From DASXVX01 sp036504075 (GTDB lineage Bacteria > Bacillota > Sulfobacillia > Symbiobacteriales > Symbiobacteriaceae), in contig DASXVX010000072.1 of assembly GCA_036504075.1 (NCBI GenBank), positions 62,001 through 126,000 of the forward strand: a DNA stretch of 64,000 nt, written 5' to 3'. Positions 40,517 through 47,680 of the stretch are shown piece by piece. Numbering within the stretch: position 1 is the stretch's first letter; each line of letters starts with the position of its first letter. The position numbers and the translations under genes were made by a program. Below the pieces are notes generated by a model that was not told where the DNA came from, did not search any database, and saw only the letters and a program-made list of their open reading frames with translations.

Positions 40517-40887
40517 CGCACTGCCGCCTCCTTCCGCACGTACCGGCCATCGCCGAGGCTCTCGATGCCCGGCGCGCTCTTGATCACGAAGCACTCCGCC
40601 GCCGGGTAACCCACCAGGTGCCGGTAGTCCCGCTCGACCGTAACCAGCCCCCGGCGCGAGTCGTACGCCACGAACAGCGCCGGCCCGTCAGGTGTAGCGA
40701 CTTCCCCGGCCGACGGGTCATACTGCGCCCGCTGAGTCGCCGAGTCGGCGTCCGCCGGCGCACCCTCCGAATGCTGCCGGTCGTACTCCTCCCGTGCGTT
40801 CGTGAAATCCACCACGTGCGGGCACGCCAGGCACGTGTAAATCACGTGGTTGTCCTTCATGCCCCGGACCCAACTGTGAATGCACAA
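40513..40887 (-). CDS. Hypothetical protein, 124 aa
   Basis: A TTG at 40887, eight bases after GGAGG, is preferred over the long upstream frame. Cysteines and histidines near the start (MCIHSWVRG and YTCLACPHVV) suggest a small zinc-binding domain. A Ser/Ala/Asp linker and a beta-rich C-terminus (LFVAYDSRRGLVTVERDYRHL) follow. The family is unknown. Confidence 0.5.
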   Translation of the reverse strand: MCIHSWVRGMKDNHVIYTCLACPHVVDFTNAREEYDRQHSEGAPADADSATQRAQYDPSAGEVATPDGPALFVAYDSRRGLVTVERDYRHLVGYPAAECFVIKSAPGIESLGDGRYVRKEAAVR

Positions 40888-40904
40888 GTCAATCACCTCC
40901 ACGT

Positions 40905-41132
40905 CTAATAGCTGATGATGCCGCGATGCCGCCGCGCCTGGCTGCGCCACTCCGGTACCGGACCGGGCAGCTCGGGCGGAGGTGGTGTCACCTTGACGAT
41001 TTGCATCCGGCCGGCGTCGCCCTCGTGAGCGGCCACTGCCGCCGCCGGGTCCGTATGCTCCTCCGGCGTGCAAGTGCAGTTCCCGTGCTTCCATTCGCAC
41101 CGCGGACCATGAACCAACATCAGCGCCGGCAT
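40905..41132 (-). CDS. Hypothetical protein, 75 aa
   Basis: The ATG at 41132 follows GAGGTGAAAGCG. It contains CEWKHGNCTCTP, a possible small metal or disulfide loop, and a Pro-rich stretch. It follows the replication-initiator-like gene by 16 bp. The family is unknown. Confidence 0.45.
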   Translation of the reverse strand: MPALMLVHGPRCEWKHGNCTCTPEEHTDPAAAVAAHEGDAGRMQIVKVTPPPPELPGPVPEWRSQARRHRGIISY

Positions 41133-41148
41133 CGCTTTCACCTCGTTT

Positions 41149-41979
41149 CTATGGCCCGGGCCCCGCCCTGGCCTCATAGTCGGCCCTCTGCCACCCCACC
41201 CGGAGCTTTCGCCCCAGAGCGCTTTCGAACGCCTGGAGAATCACCCGTTCCCAACGGAATAACCGCTCCAAGACATCCTTGCCGGGCGGGATCTCCACTG
41301 TTAGCAAGTCACCCTGCACCCCAACCGGCCGGGCCTCCTTGAGCAAATCGGCCGCCTTGGTAGTCAGGCCACCCTCCGAGACCAGATGTCTGACCGTCCT
41401 GTCCCACGCCTCGCGCACGTCCGCGGGCGTTTCTTCTTCAGGAGGGATGGAAGGAATGTCTTCTGTTATGTCTGTCTCTATCTGCATTGTCTTAATAGAA
41501 GGCTCGCGAAGGTCGCAAAGTTGAAAGGTTGAAGGATTTAAAAGTTGCAAAGTTTGAGGGTTACAAGGATTTTCAACCTTTGAACCGTTCAACTCTGTGG
41601 GCGTCAGGGTCTGCGACACTGAGGAAGGCGAAGTATTGGGCACAGGTGAACGCTCGCGTTGCCACTTCTGGCTGTCTCGAACCTCGATCTGAAACCCGCC
41701 CTTGCATTGCCGCGCGATTACGTATCGCCCTACGTGAAGCAGCTTCAGGTGATTGCGCACCGTCTGGGCATGTACCCCGAAGGTAACGCCGATCTGCTCG
41801 GCCGTGATCACAGTACCCCCGAGAACCCGCCCGCGGTTCTCACCGTCTGGCGCCTGGTACTCCTCTGTAACCCGGTCGCAAAGCCACATGTAAACCCAAA
41901 TGGCGGCGCCCATGTTCTCGTAGTGCTCCTGGGTCAGCAGGTGGTTTCGGAGGCCAATCGGGTACGACTTGTCTGCCAT
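41149..41979 (-). CDS. Replication-initiator-like protein, 276 aa
   Basis: The ATG at 41979 follows CGGAGGTGCC. The N-terminal part (about 1-100) is a winged helix typical of phage and plasmid replication initiators (VITAEQIGVTFGVHAQTVRNHLKLLHVG). The linker is Asn/Ser/Pro-rich. The C-terminal 75 residues follow the DnaA domain I pattern: AWDRTVRHLVSEGGLTTKA, then LLTVEIPPGKDVLERLF. It probably starts element replication by recruiting the host helicase. The 273-bp upstream gap may hold the origin. Confidence 0.6.
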   Translation of the reverse strand: MADKSYPIGLRNHLLTQEHYENMGAAIWVYMWLCDRVTEEYQAPDGENRGRVLGGTVITAEQIGVTFGVHAQTVRNHLKLLHVGRYVIARQCKGGFQIEVRDSQKWQRERSPVPNTSPSSVSQTLTPTELNGSKVENPCNPQTLQLLNPSTFQLCDLREPSIKTMQIETDITEDIPSIPPEEETPADVREAWDRTVRHLVSEGGLTTKAADLLKEARPVGVQGDLLTVEIPPGKDVLERLFRWERVILQAFESALGRKLRVGWQRADYEARAGPGP

Positions 41980-42252
41980 GCCGGCACCTCCGGTAAATGG
42001 ATCTATGGTCAACCGGCCGCCTCCCGGGAGACGCCGGAGTCGGGACATCACCGTCAAGACCGTTCCGCCTGCTGTAGCTCAGGCACTCAACCCTGGCGAG
42101 GCCGGCCGGCACGTCGCCGGGGGCGTCTCGTTTGCGGTTCGGTCCGGGACGGGGCTTCTGCCGTCGCCCCAGCCATCAGCTGGAGCGTTTCGCCTGGGCG
42201 CCACCGCAGGCACTTGCCCGGCGTGACCGGGCGCCCTCATCAGGGCAGAGGG
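41980..42252. other. Structured non-coding gap upstream of the initiator gene
   Basis: No ORF with a ribosome binding site is present. On the minus strand it begins with two hairpins, GCCCTC/GAGGGC and then GCCCGG-TCACG-CCGGGC, with a 7-bp pairing GGGCGCC/GGCGCCC spanning them. It may act as a terminator for the SpoVS operon, a leader of the initiator gene, or an origin. Nothing decides between these. Confidence 0.4.
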
Positions 42253-42513
42253 CTATCGGGACTCAACAATCAACCGGATGACGGTGCGCTCTTCGCCGTC
42301 AATCTGCGAGTCCATGAAGGCCGGCGTGCAGACCAGGTTGATACCCTGGGGCGCCACGAAACCCCGGGTGATGGCCACCGCCTTCACCGCCTGGTTGACC
42401 GCTCCGGCGCCGATAGCCTGAAGCTCCGCCTTGCCCTGCTCCCGAATGACGGCGGCCAGGGCGCCGGCAACTGCGTTTGCACTCGAAGTCCCCGCAACCT
42501 TGAGCACTTCCAT
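42253..42513 (-). CDS. spoVS: SpoVS family protein, 86 aa
   Basis: The protein is full length for SpoVS (86 aa) and matches its whole pattern: MEVLKVAGTSSANAVAGALA, KAELQAIGAGAVNQAVKAVA, ARGF-like TRGFVAPQGI and the end DGEERTVIRLIVE. In Bacillus, SpoVS is a small Alba-like protein needed for timely stage V sporulation and coat assembly. Here it is inside the element's early module, 17 bp after a divergent paralogue in the same direction. Confidence 0.88.
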   Translation of the reverse strand: MEVLKVAGTSSANAVAGALAAVIREQGKAELQAIGAGAVNQAVKAVAITRGFVAPQGINLVCTPAFMDSQIDGEERTVIRLIVESR

Positions 42514-42529
42514 GACGTGTGCTACCTCC

Positions 42530-42823
42530 TTAGCGGCTCTTGGGCGTCACGATCAGCTTGACAACCTGCTCCAGGCATCCAGACAGGTCCACGACGTCCA
42601 ACTCGACCCGGCAGACCGGATCCAGTTCCGCCAGGTCCGGGAACTTGCTGGCGATTGCCACCGCCCGGACGGCCGCGTGGATCGCCCGCTCGTTGATGGC
42701 CTGAAGTTCGGCGATCCCGGTTTGCTTCAGAGCACCAGCAATCGCACCTGCGACACGAGAAGCTTTCGAATCGTGAGCCACCTTCAAGATTTGCCGGTCC
42801 ATGGTCACGGGCGAAACGTTCAT
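42530..42823 (-). CDS. SpoVS-like paralogue, 97 aa
   Basis: The ATG at 42823 follows AAGGAGGCAGC. It keeps the SpoVS pattern (ILKVAHDSKASRVAGAIAGAL, then IAELQAINERAIHAAVRAVAIA, then VVKLIVTP). It has an N-terminal extension of about 8 residues and a changed loop (LDPVCRVELDVVD) in place of the usual APxGI. It is diverged from the downstream copy at most positions. The tandem pair probably arose by duplication or by capture from different sources. Confidence 0.75.
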   Translation of the reverse strand: MNVSPVTMDRQILKVAHDSKASRVAGAIAGALKQTGIAELQAINERAIHAAVRAVAIASKFPDLAELDPVCRVELDVVDLSGCLEQVVKLIVTPKSR

Positions 42824-42838
42824 AAATCTGCTGCCTCC

Positions 42839-42937
42839 TTATCTACCGAGCAGCTCCACCAGTTGCGGAATGGCTGCTGCGATTGCCACGATTAACGCAC
42901 CCAGGAAAATGTACTGCCAGTCCGAGCGGCTGCTCAT
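42839..42937 (-). CDS. Tiny membrane peptide, 32 aa
   Basis: The ATG at 42937 overlaps the previous gene's stop by ATGA. The peptide is one membrane helix (WQYIFLGALIVAIAAAIPQL) with a short charged end. Coupling to its neighbour supports expression. The function is unknown. Confidence 0.45.
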   Translation of the reverse strand: MSSRSDWQYIFLGALIVAIAAAIPQLVELLGR

Positions 42938-43215
42938 AGCGGCGTCCGCCGCGGGGGTTTCCGCTTCTTCGACCGCTTCGTTTGCGCCTCGATCCGCCCC
43001 ACGCGCAGGGCGAGAATCTCCCACGCCCGTTCGTCACAGCCTGCGTAAAGTTCGACCACCTGACGGCCCATGAACCACACTTGCACCGCCGGCCAGAGCT
43101 CCAGGAGGGCTCTGGTCTCAGCGATGGCTGCGGCCAGGTCGGGCTCCAGGAAGTGGCCACCACGCCGATACACCCGGCCAAGAACACCCACCCGCTTGAG
43201 AATAAAACCGTCCAA
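42934..43215 (-). CDS. Hypothetical protein, 93 aa
   Basis: A TTG at 43215 follows AGGAGGGG. The helical protein has LAAAIAETRALLELWPAVQVWF in the middle and a basic tail (KRSKKRKPPRR) that could bind nucleic acid. The next gene overlaps by ATGA. The family is unknown. Confidence 0.5.
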   Translation of the reverse strand: MDGFILKRVGVLGRVYRRGGHFLEPDLAAAIAETRALLELWPAVQVWFMGRQVVELYAGCDERAWEILALRVGRIEAQTKRSKKRKPPRRTPL

Positions 43216-43226
43216 CGCAGCCCCTC

Positions 43227-43532
43227 CTATCTCAGCACCCGCAACTTGCCCAAGCTCCACCAGGGCGGCAGCCGGCTTGCGCTATACATGGTCCACTCCA
43301 CCGTCACCGCCACGCCGGCGCCGTACGTCGGAAAAAGAGTCTTGACCGTGCCCCGCCAGTTGGCCCGTTTTGCATCCACAGGGGCCACCCGGGCGCCCGG
43401 GGTAAATGCCCCTGCCCTGAGTACCCGGTAGTGCCCGCGATCGGTAATGGCCCGGTCAGAATCGTCGGCAGCCACATAAAAAGCTGTGACGATCGTTTCC
43501 GGAGATTTATCCGCCACTGCCGTGATACCCAT
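43227..43532 (-). CDS. Hypothetical protein, 101 aa
   Basis: It overlaps the 60-aa gene by 26 bp at its 5' end. A GTG at 43516 would remove most of the overlap, and neither start has a strong ribosome binding site. The sequence is beta-rich (GAGVAVTVEWTMYSASRL). The family is unknown. Confidence 0.45.
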   Translation of the reverse strand: MGITAVADKSPETIVTAFYVAADDSDRAITDRGHYRVLRAGAFTPGARVAPVDAKRANWRGTVKTLFPTYGAGVAVTVEWTMYSASRLPPWWSLGKLRVLR

Positions 43533-43689
43533 GCCGTCGGTGGATGGGGTGCACTTCTGCGGCCGTCAGCCGCTCGGCGACCCGGACCATTGCCCGCTTC
43601 CGCCGGGCCAGCGCCTTCTTTTGCCGGAGACCCCGAACCGGCCGCTTCGGGTGGGGCTGGGGCTTAGGCAACGTTACGGTAGCCGTCAT
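43507..43689 (-). CDS. Basic small protein, 60 aa
   Basis: The ATG at 43689 overlaps the upstream stop (ATGA) after AGGTGAGCC. It is rich in Lys, Arg and Pro (KPQPHPKRPVRGLRQKKALA), suggesting nucleic-acid or membrane surface binding. The family is unknown. Confidence 0.4.
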   Translation of the reverse strand: MTATVTLPKPQPHPKRPVRGLRQKKALARRKRAMVRVAERLTAAEVHPIHRRHGYHGSGG

Positions 43690-44042
43690 TTCGGCTCACC
43701 TGCTTTCCGCCGACGGACGGCCGCCCGGCGAATATCGGCCCACGGGCACCTGGTCTGATCGCCGGCGCATATCCGCTCGGGGTGCCCGTCCGGCTCCGCA
43801 CGCTCGCAGGACATAGACCAGACCACCATCCCGCCGTGCCGGGTTTCGTTCTCGTCCAGGTCCGGACACGGCACCACCGCCAGGGCCCGGATCAGCTGGA
43901 GACTGCCTACCTGCAGCCGCGTCCGGCTCACCGTGATGGTGGTCTGATAACCCCGGAGTGGAGCGTCGCACTCTACCGTCTCCCCGGCCGGCAGGATCCC
44001 GGCGGCCCATCGCAGCGGGTGGTGGAGTTTGCGGGTGATCAC
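43686..44042 (-). CDS. Hypothetical protein, 118 aa
   Basis: The GTG at 44042 overlaps the upstream stop (GTGA). Strands (TTITVSRTRLQVGSLQLI) and cysteines at CPDLD, CERAE and CAGDQTRCP suggest a compact, possibly metal-binding protein. A rival frame over the same bases is Arg/Pro/Ala shadow. The family is unknown. Confidence 0.5.
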   Translation of the reverse strand: MITRKLHHPLRWAAGILPAGETVECDAPLRGYQTTITVSRTRLQVGSLQLIRALAVVPCPDLDENETRHGGMVVWSMSCERAEPDGHPERICAGDQTRCPWADIRRAAVRRRKAGEPK

Positions 44043-44251
44043 GGCCCAGTCGCTCCGGCCTGGCCATCCAGCTCGGCATCCAGCTCCGAAATGCAGTCGG
44101 TGCAAAGCTCGTTGTAGTCGCCCAGGCCGTCGCCGCCGTATGCACCATCGCCACCACTGCCGCGAGCGAACGGCCCATCGATCTTCGCTCCCCGACTCTC
44201 CGTAGCGCCGCACCGGTCGCAGGAGAGTCCCGGTTCGCCCTTATCACCCAT
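44039..44251 (-). CDS. Zinc-binding small protein, 70 aa
   Basis: CDRC (about 11-14) and CTDC (about 50-53) are separated by a Gly/Asp-rich loop, the spacing of a treble-clef or rubredoxin-like finger. It overlaps the upstream and downstream genes by 8 and 4 bases. The family is unknown. Confidence 0.5.
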   Translation of the reverse strand: MGDKGEPGLSCDRCGATESRGAKIDGPFARGSGGDGAYGGDGLGDYNELCTDCISELDAELDGQAGATGP

Positions 44252-44831
44252 TTGGACCTACCCCCTCCCCGGCCTGGCCGGCGGCCCGCTTGGCTGCCTC
44301 CGCCCGAACCTCTTTCATGAGTCCGAAGTAGGTGTTAAAGCCCTGCGTACCCAGCAGTGATGCGCCGGCGTACTTGGCGTTCGTAAGGAACTCCCGGACG
44401 ATGCCGTCGATCAGCTCCAGGTCGGCCATGCCGGCCATCCGCTCCTCAAGGTCCCGGATGTACTCCTCGGCAAGCGACTTCGCGTCCCGATCCCGCCGGA
44501 GAGTAGCCTCCAGGGCAGCGTTCTCCTTGAGCAGGTCCTCGATGTCCTGCCAGCTGGCGGCCAGGCCGACGGCGTCCGGATGATCCGGCGTCAGCGGGTG
44601 GAGTACGCCGTCAGTGCAGGCGGCAAGCACCCGGTGCCTGTCAAGGAGGTCAAGCATGGGAACGGTCGACAGCACCACGTACCGGTTACCAGTGCGCTGT
44701 TCCATCAGGTGAACTTCGCCACCGGCCCGCTGCCATGCGTATGGGCCCGGACGCATCGCCTGGTGGTGGGCCAGGATCTCCGCTCGCTTCTCCTCTGTCA
44801 GCCGCTCGGCCGACTCAACTGCCGCTGTCAT
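44244..44831 (-). CDS. Hypothetical phage protein, 195 aa
   Basis: The ATG at 44831 is used, because the longer upstream frame is the shadow of the LexA-like gene. There is a beta-rich first third (GGEVHLMEQRTGNRYVVLSTVP). A central coiled coil (about 110-150, DIEDLLKENAALEATLRRDR) and a helical end follow. It may be an early regulatory or anti-restriction protein, but no motif supports that. Confidence 0.5.
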   Translation of the reverse strand: MTAAVESAERLTEEKRAEILAHHQAMRPGPYAWQRAGGEVHLMEQRTGNRYVVLSTVPMLDLLDRHRVLAACTDGVLHPLTPDHPDAVGLAASWQDIEDLLKENAALEATLRRDRDAKSLAEEYIRDLEERMAGMADLELIDGIVREFLTNAKYAGASLLGTQGFNTYFGLMKEVRAEAAKRAAGQAGEGVGPNG

Positions 44832-45069
44832 CGACTTTTCCCTCCGCGTTCTGTGGTGGAATGATACGCAACTCCCGGGGGCCGCCGCCCCGCTCGATCC
44901 AACCCTTGGCCTCCAAAACCGCCAGCAGGCCGTTGACCGTCGACGCCGAGGTGAGTCCCAGCAACGCGGCGAGTTCCCGTTGGGACGGCGGCCAGCCGTG
45001 CTGCTGGATAAACCGCTCGATCGCCGCCAGTGCATCCGTTTGGCGCTTGCTCAAAAGTTGCCGCTCCAT
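44815..45069 (-). CDS. LexA-type winged-helix repressor domain without peptidase
   Basis: The 84-aa protein closely follows the LexA N-terminal DNA-binding domain: LLSKRQTDALAAIERFIQQH, then PPSQRELAALLGLTSASTVNGLLAVLEAKG (positions about 27-56). There is no Ala-Gly cleavage site and no Ser/Lys catalytic domain. It could occupy host SOS boxes without being cleavable. It overlaps the downstream gene by 17 bp. Confidence 0.75.
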   Translation of the reverse strand: MERQLLSKRQTDALAAIERFIQQHGWPPSQRELAALLGLTSASTVNGLLAVLEAKGWIERGGGPRELRIIPPQNAEGKVDDSGS

Positions 45070-45072
45070 GAC

Positions 45073-45438
45073 CTACGCCTCCCGGATCCGTCGCAGGATC
45101 TCCCGTACCTGGTGATCGCTGAGGCTCTTAAACTCGCCGTCCCAGCCGGGGTAGAGCCGGCCCCCGATAAGGCTAATGCGAGCCTTCCGTGCGTAGGCCG
45201 TTTGGAGCAGCTCCACAATCAGCAGCCCCCGGCGTCGAATCGCCACTTTTTCCGCCAACGTTTGAATGGCAGCGTCCCATTCCTCGGGAAGTCGGGCGGA
45301 GGCGAGGTAGCGGTCCCGCCGGTACTGGGACACGCCGAGGACGTCCCAGGCCTCAGTCATGGCCGCCAGCTGCGCCGGCGTCGGAGTCACAAACTTGTCG
45401 TCGTCCTTGAGGCCGGCGAGCGGCCGGGTCGTAACCAT
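45073..45438 (-). CDS. Hypothetical protein, 121 aa
   Basis: The ATG at 45438 follows GGGAGGGAACGG. It is helical (PAQLAAMTEAWDVLGVSQYRR) with a beta hairpin near RISLIGGRLYPG. It directly precedes the LexA-like gene by 3 bp. The family is unknown. Confidence 0.5.
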   Translation of the reverse strand: MVTTRPLAGLKDDDKFVTPTPAQLAAMTEAWDVLGVSQYRRDRYLASARLPEEWDAAIQTLAEKVAIRRRGLLIVELLQTAYARKARISLIGGRLYPGWDGEFKSLSDHQVREILRRIREA

Positions 45439-45493
45439 GGCCGTTCCCTCCCCTGCGCTGGGAATGACCGCCGTCACCGCTGGAAGGTATCTA

Positions 45494-45682
45494 TCAACGC
45501 GCACCCCGTGTTCGAGCGTTCTCCGCCCCCGCCTCCTTGCCCGAGGCGGGGGTTCGCTTTGCCAGTTCGTCCTGAACGGTCGCCCTGATCTGCTCCTCGG
45601 TCAGGGGCTCGCCTCGGTTTGCCACACTCGTCGCCTCTTCGCGGGCAATCCGCCGGATCCGGTTCGTCAGCCACTGCAGCAC
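45494..45682 (-). CDS. Short paralogue of the tandem-repeat protein, 62 aa
   Basis: The GTG at 45682 follows GAGGAGGC. Residues 1-50 are nearly identical to the N-terminus of the 313-aa protein (MLQWLT, RIRRIAREEATS, EEQIRA-TVQDELAKR). It then stops at a diverged end. It looks like a truncated duplicate made by recombination between the DNA repeats. Confidence 0.5.
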   Translation of the reverse strand: MLQWLTNRIRRIAREEATSVANRGEPLTEEQIRATVQDELAKRTPASGKEAGAENARTRGAR

Positions 45683-45684
45683 TT
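45533..45684. repeat. About 150-bp repeat, copy 1 (copy 2 at 46776-46929)
   Basis: The two copies agree at most positions, from the GAGGCGGG run to the CACTTGC at the gene starts. A roughly 330-bp tandem duplication lies inside the 313-aa gene (units near 46176-46470 and 46512-46780), sharing the GATCGCCCTGATCTGCTCCT segment. Confidence 0.75.
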
Positions 45685-45776
45685 GCCCTTGCCTCCTCTG
45701 CTGAAAATCGCCGCCATTTCCGAAGGGGGTTTATCAGCCAACGTCGAATTTTCGCGTGCGGAAAGGAGGCGAAAAA

Positions 45777-46001
45777 TTGCTTAAACTAGGGCTTTCCGTT
45801 GAGGAACTGAACTCGATCAGTGACGAGCATCTGACCGCGTTCGTTTTGACCCTTCAGATCGAAAAGGCGCTGGATTCAGAGACTTTGAAGCTTACCCACG
45901 CCATCCAGATGGCTGCAGTGATATCAAAGGCGCTGATTGACCGCAACAATCAGCGCGTGACACAGCAGTTGGCAGACTTCGGCATTTACCTCGATGACTG
46001 A
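45777..46001 (+). CDS. Hypothetical protein, 74 aa, on the plus strand
   Basis: The TTG at 45777 follows AAAGGAGGCG. The protein is helical (LSVEELNSISDEHLTAFVLTL). It is AT-richer and cleaner in codon use than its neighbours. It stands alone on the plus strand between two copies of the repeat and converges by 16 bp with the 313-aa gene. The family is unknown. Confidence 0.5.
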   Translation: MLKLGLSVEELNSISDEHLTAFVLTLQIEKALDSETLKLTHAIQMAAVISKALIDRNNQRVTQQLADFGIYLDD

Positions 46002-46927
46002 AGCCGGCGCTTCAGGTCCTGCACCCATTCAGCCATTGCCTCAGCAGCGGGCTTGCTGCTCTGAAGCCAGCGCCTAGATTCCTGCTCCCAGTTAGCCAGG
46101 GCCACTGCAACGGCCTCGCTTTGCTTTTTCATCCCTGCCTCGGTCAAGTGGGCGGGGATGCTCTTTGCCACTTCATCCCGCACGATCGCCCTGATCTGCT
46201 CCTCTTGGCGCTGCGCCTCCTGCGCTTTTCGCGCCTGGGCCAGAAGGCACCGCTCCTGCATCAATCGATTAAGCTCAGCATCAAAAATGGAATGTCCCTC
46301 GGTTTGCGCACTTTTGCCGTCCACCTTGGCCAGAACCCGTTCGGCGTTTTGCTTTTCAATCTCCGCAAGACCACGCGAAAACGCCTCGTGCGCCTGATCG
46401 AAGTCCCGTGTTCTTGCAAGCTCCTTCTGCGCCTCGGTCAGGGGCACGGCTTGTTCTTCTGTCAGTCCCGCCTCCTTGCCCGGGGCGGGACTACGCTTTG
46501 TCAGTTCGTCCTGGACGATCGCCCTGATCTGCTCCTCTTGGCGCTGCGCCTCCTGCGCTTTTCGCGCCCGGGCCAGTAGGACCCGCTCCTGCATCAATCG
46601 ATTAAGCTCGGCATCGGCTAGGGAATGTCCCTCGGCTTTCGCGCTTCCGCCGTCCGCCTTGGCAATCTCCGCAAGCCCACGCAAGAACGCCTCGTGCGCA
46701 ATATCGAAGTGCCGTTCTCCTGCAAGCTCCTTCTGCGCCTCGGTCAGGGGCACGGCTTGTTCTTCTGTTAGTCCCGCCTCCTTGCCCGAGGCGGGACTGC
46801 GCTTTGTCAGTTCGTCCTGGACGATCGCCCTGATCTGCTCCTCGGTCAGGGGCTCGCCTCGGTTTGCCAGGCTCGTCGCCTCTTCGCGGGCAATCCGCCG
46901 GATCCACTTCGTCAGCCACTGCAGCAC
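45986..46927 (-). CDS. Tandem-repeat coiled-coil protein, 313 aa
   Basis: The protein is built from two and a half copies of a unit of about 105-110 residues, each starting EEQIRAIVQDELTKRSPA. Each unit continues with LTEEQAVPLTEAQKELA and a NRLMQERCLLAQARKAQEAQ helix. Charged residues dominate, which suggests an elongated helical rod. The GTG at 46927 follows GGGAGGG. The function is unknown. Unit number could vary by recombination. Confidence 0.6.
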   Translation of the reverse strand: MLQWLTKWIRRIAREEATSLANRGEPLTEEQIRAIVQDELTKRSPASGKEAGLTEEQAVPLTEAQKELAGERHFDIAHEAFLRGLAEIAKADGGSAKAEGHSLADAELNRLMQERVLLARARKAQEAQRQEEQIRAIVQDELTKRSPAPGKEAGLTEEQAVPLTEAQKELARTRDFDQAHEAFSRGLAEIEKQNAERVLAKVDGKSAQTEGHSIFDAELNRLMQERCLLAQARKAQEAQRQEEQIRAIVRDEVAKSIPAHLTEAGMKKQSEAVAVALANWEQESRRWLQSSKPAAEAMAEWVQDLKRRLQSSR

Positions 46928-46962
46928 TTGCTCTTCCCTCCCCGCTGTGCTGGCTACCGGTA

Positions 46963-47160
46963 CTAGGTAGATTCAGGCTTGTGGGCAGCATTGCGCGCCC
47001 ACTCTTCGAGCGCCGCCGCGGGGACCCGGGTACTCCGCGGCCCCAGCAGCTTGAGGCTCGGAATGATGCCCCGGTTGATCAGTTGGCGGCACGTGCTCTC
47101 CTTGATGCCCAGCCGTTCTGCCGCCTGGCGAACGGTCAAAAACAGGATCTGCTCAGACAT
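46963..47160 (-). CDS. Excisionase/MerR-type HTH protein, 65 aa
   Basis: The sequence FLTVRQAAERLGIKESTCRQLINRGIIP, then RVPAAALEEWARN (positions 7-34 and 45-57), is the standard 'helix-turn-helix domain, excisionase family' pattern. It could be the recombination directionality factor for the integrase, or an early regulator. It is the second gene after the cro-like gene in the rightward-to-leftward early unit. Confidence 0.7.
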   Translation of the reverse strand: MSEQILFLTVRQAAERLGIKESTCRQLINRGIIPSLKLLGPRSTRVPAAALEEWARNAAHKPEST

Positions 47161-47282
47161 TCTGGTCTACCTCCTGAAATTCCAACTCGATCAAGATCAC
47201 CGACAATCCCCGAAGCTGAATACACGGCTGTAGCATTACTGGGAAAAGCGGCCCCGGTTTGAAGCCAACCGGGGCGGAAACA

Positions 47283-47531
47283 CTATTCTCGGGCTTCGCC
47301 ACCAGGGTCGTCAGGACTCGAATCGGGTCCGTTGTCCCCATAGAAAAGCTCGTCGATGGTGCATCCGAAGAGCTTCGCCAGAGCGGCTGCCATCTCTATC
47401 CGCAAAGGCCGCTCTCCAAGCTCGACCTGCCCATAGGTGCTTCTTGGGATTCCCAGCGCCTTGGCCACAGCATACTGCGACATCCCGGACTTTTCACGAT
47501 GGGCAGCCAAACTGGCCCGCTGCTTGGTCAC
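47283..47531 (-). CDS. Cro-like Xre repressor, 82 aa
   Basis: The GTG at 47531 follows GGGAGGGACG. The HTH_3 domain covers about residues 7-60 (MSQYAVAKALGIPRSTYGQ, VELGERPL) and ends in FGCTIDELFYGD, a standard dimer helix. It is transcribed from a consensus promoter (47578-47606) whose spacer is an operator. In phage logic this is the lytic-side regulator that starts the minus-strand early operon. Confidence 0.75.
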   Translation of the reverse strand: MTKQRASLAAHREKSGMSQYAVAKALGIPRSTYGQVELGERPLRIEMAAALAKLFGCTIDELFYGDNGPDSSPDDPGGEARE

Positions 47532-47549
47532 GTCCCGTCCCTCCCTTTT

Positions 47550-47657
47550 GGACCCGTTTCGAGTCCTCTTGAGGCATAGTATACGGACCCGTTTCGAGTC
47601 CGTCAAGAGGTTTTCGGACACTATTTGAGTCTGCAATTGTGGACGCGCAGCGAGTCC
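47550..47657. promoter_or_regulatory. Operator array of four 17-bp sites (cI/cro switch)
   Basis: Palindromic sites of pattern GGAC-x-C-x5-GAGTC-x lie at 47550-47566, 47585-47601, 47616-47632 and 47641-47657. The first two are identical in all 17 bases (GGACCCGTTTCGAGTCC). The second lies in the spacer of the cro promoter and the fourth in the spacer of the cI promoter, so both promoters should be directly repressed. Spacings are 35, 31 and 25 bp. Confidence 0.8.
47578..47606 (-). promoter_or_regulatory. Promoter of the cro-like gene
   Basis: On the minus strand TTGACG and TATACT are separated by exactly 17 bp, and those 17 bp overlap the second operator. This is close to the sigma-A consensus. 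Confidence 0.8.
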
Positions 47658-47666
47658 ATTTACAAT
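47637..47666 (+). promoter_or_regulatory. Promoter of the cI-like gene
   Basis: TTGTGG and TACAAT are separated by 18 bp, with the fourth operator filling the spacer. The cI-like GTG start follows 14 bp later. Confidence 0.65.
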
Positions 47667-47680
47667 ACAAGGTGAGGGTG

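Noticed and set aside
41980..42260. Hammerhead-like ribozyme pattern (CTGATGA ... CGAAAC) on the minus strand
   Set aside because: The stem II region does not pair correctly next to the GAAA, and no stem I or III with a cleavage site is visible. Two simple hairpins explain the sequence better.
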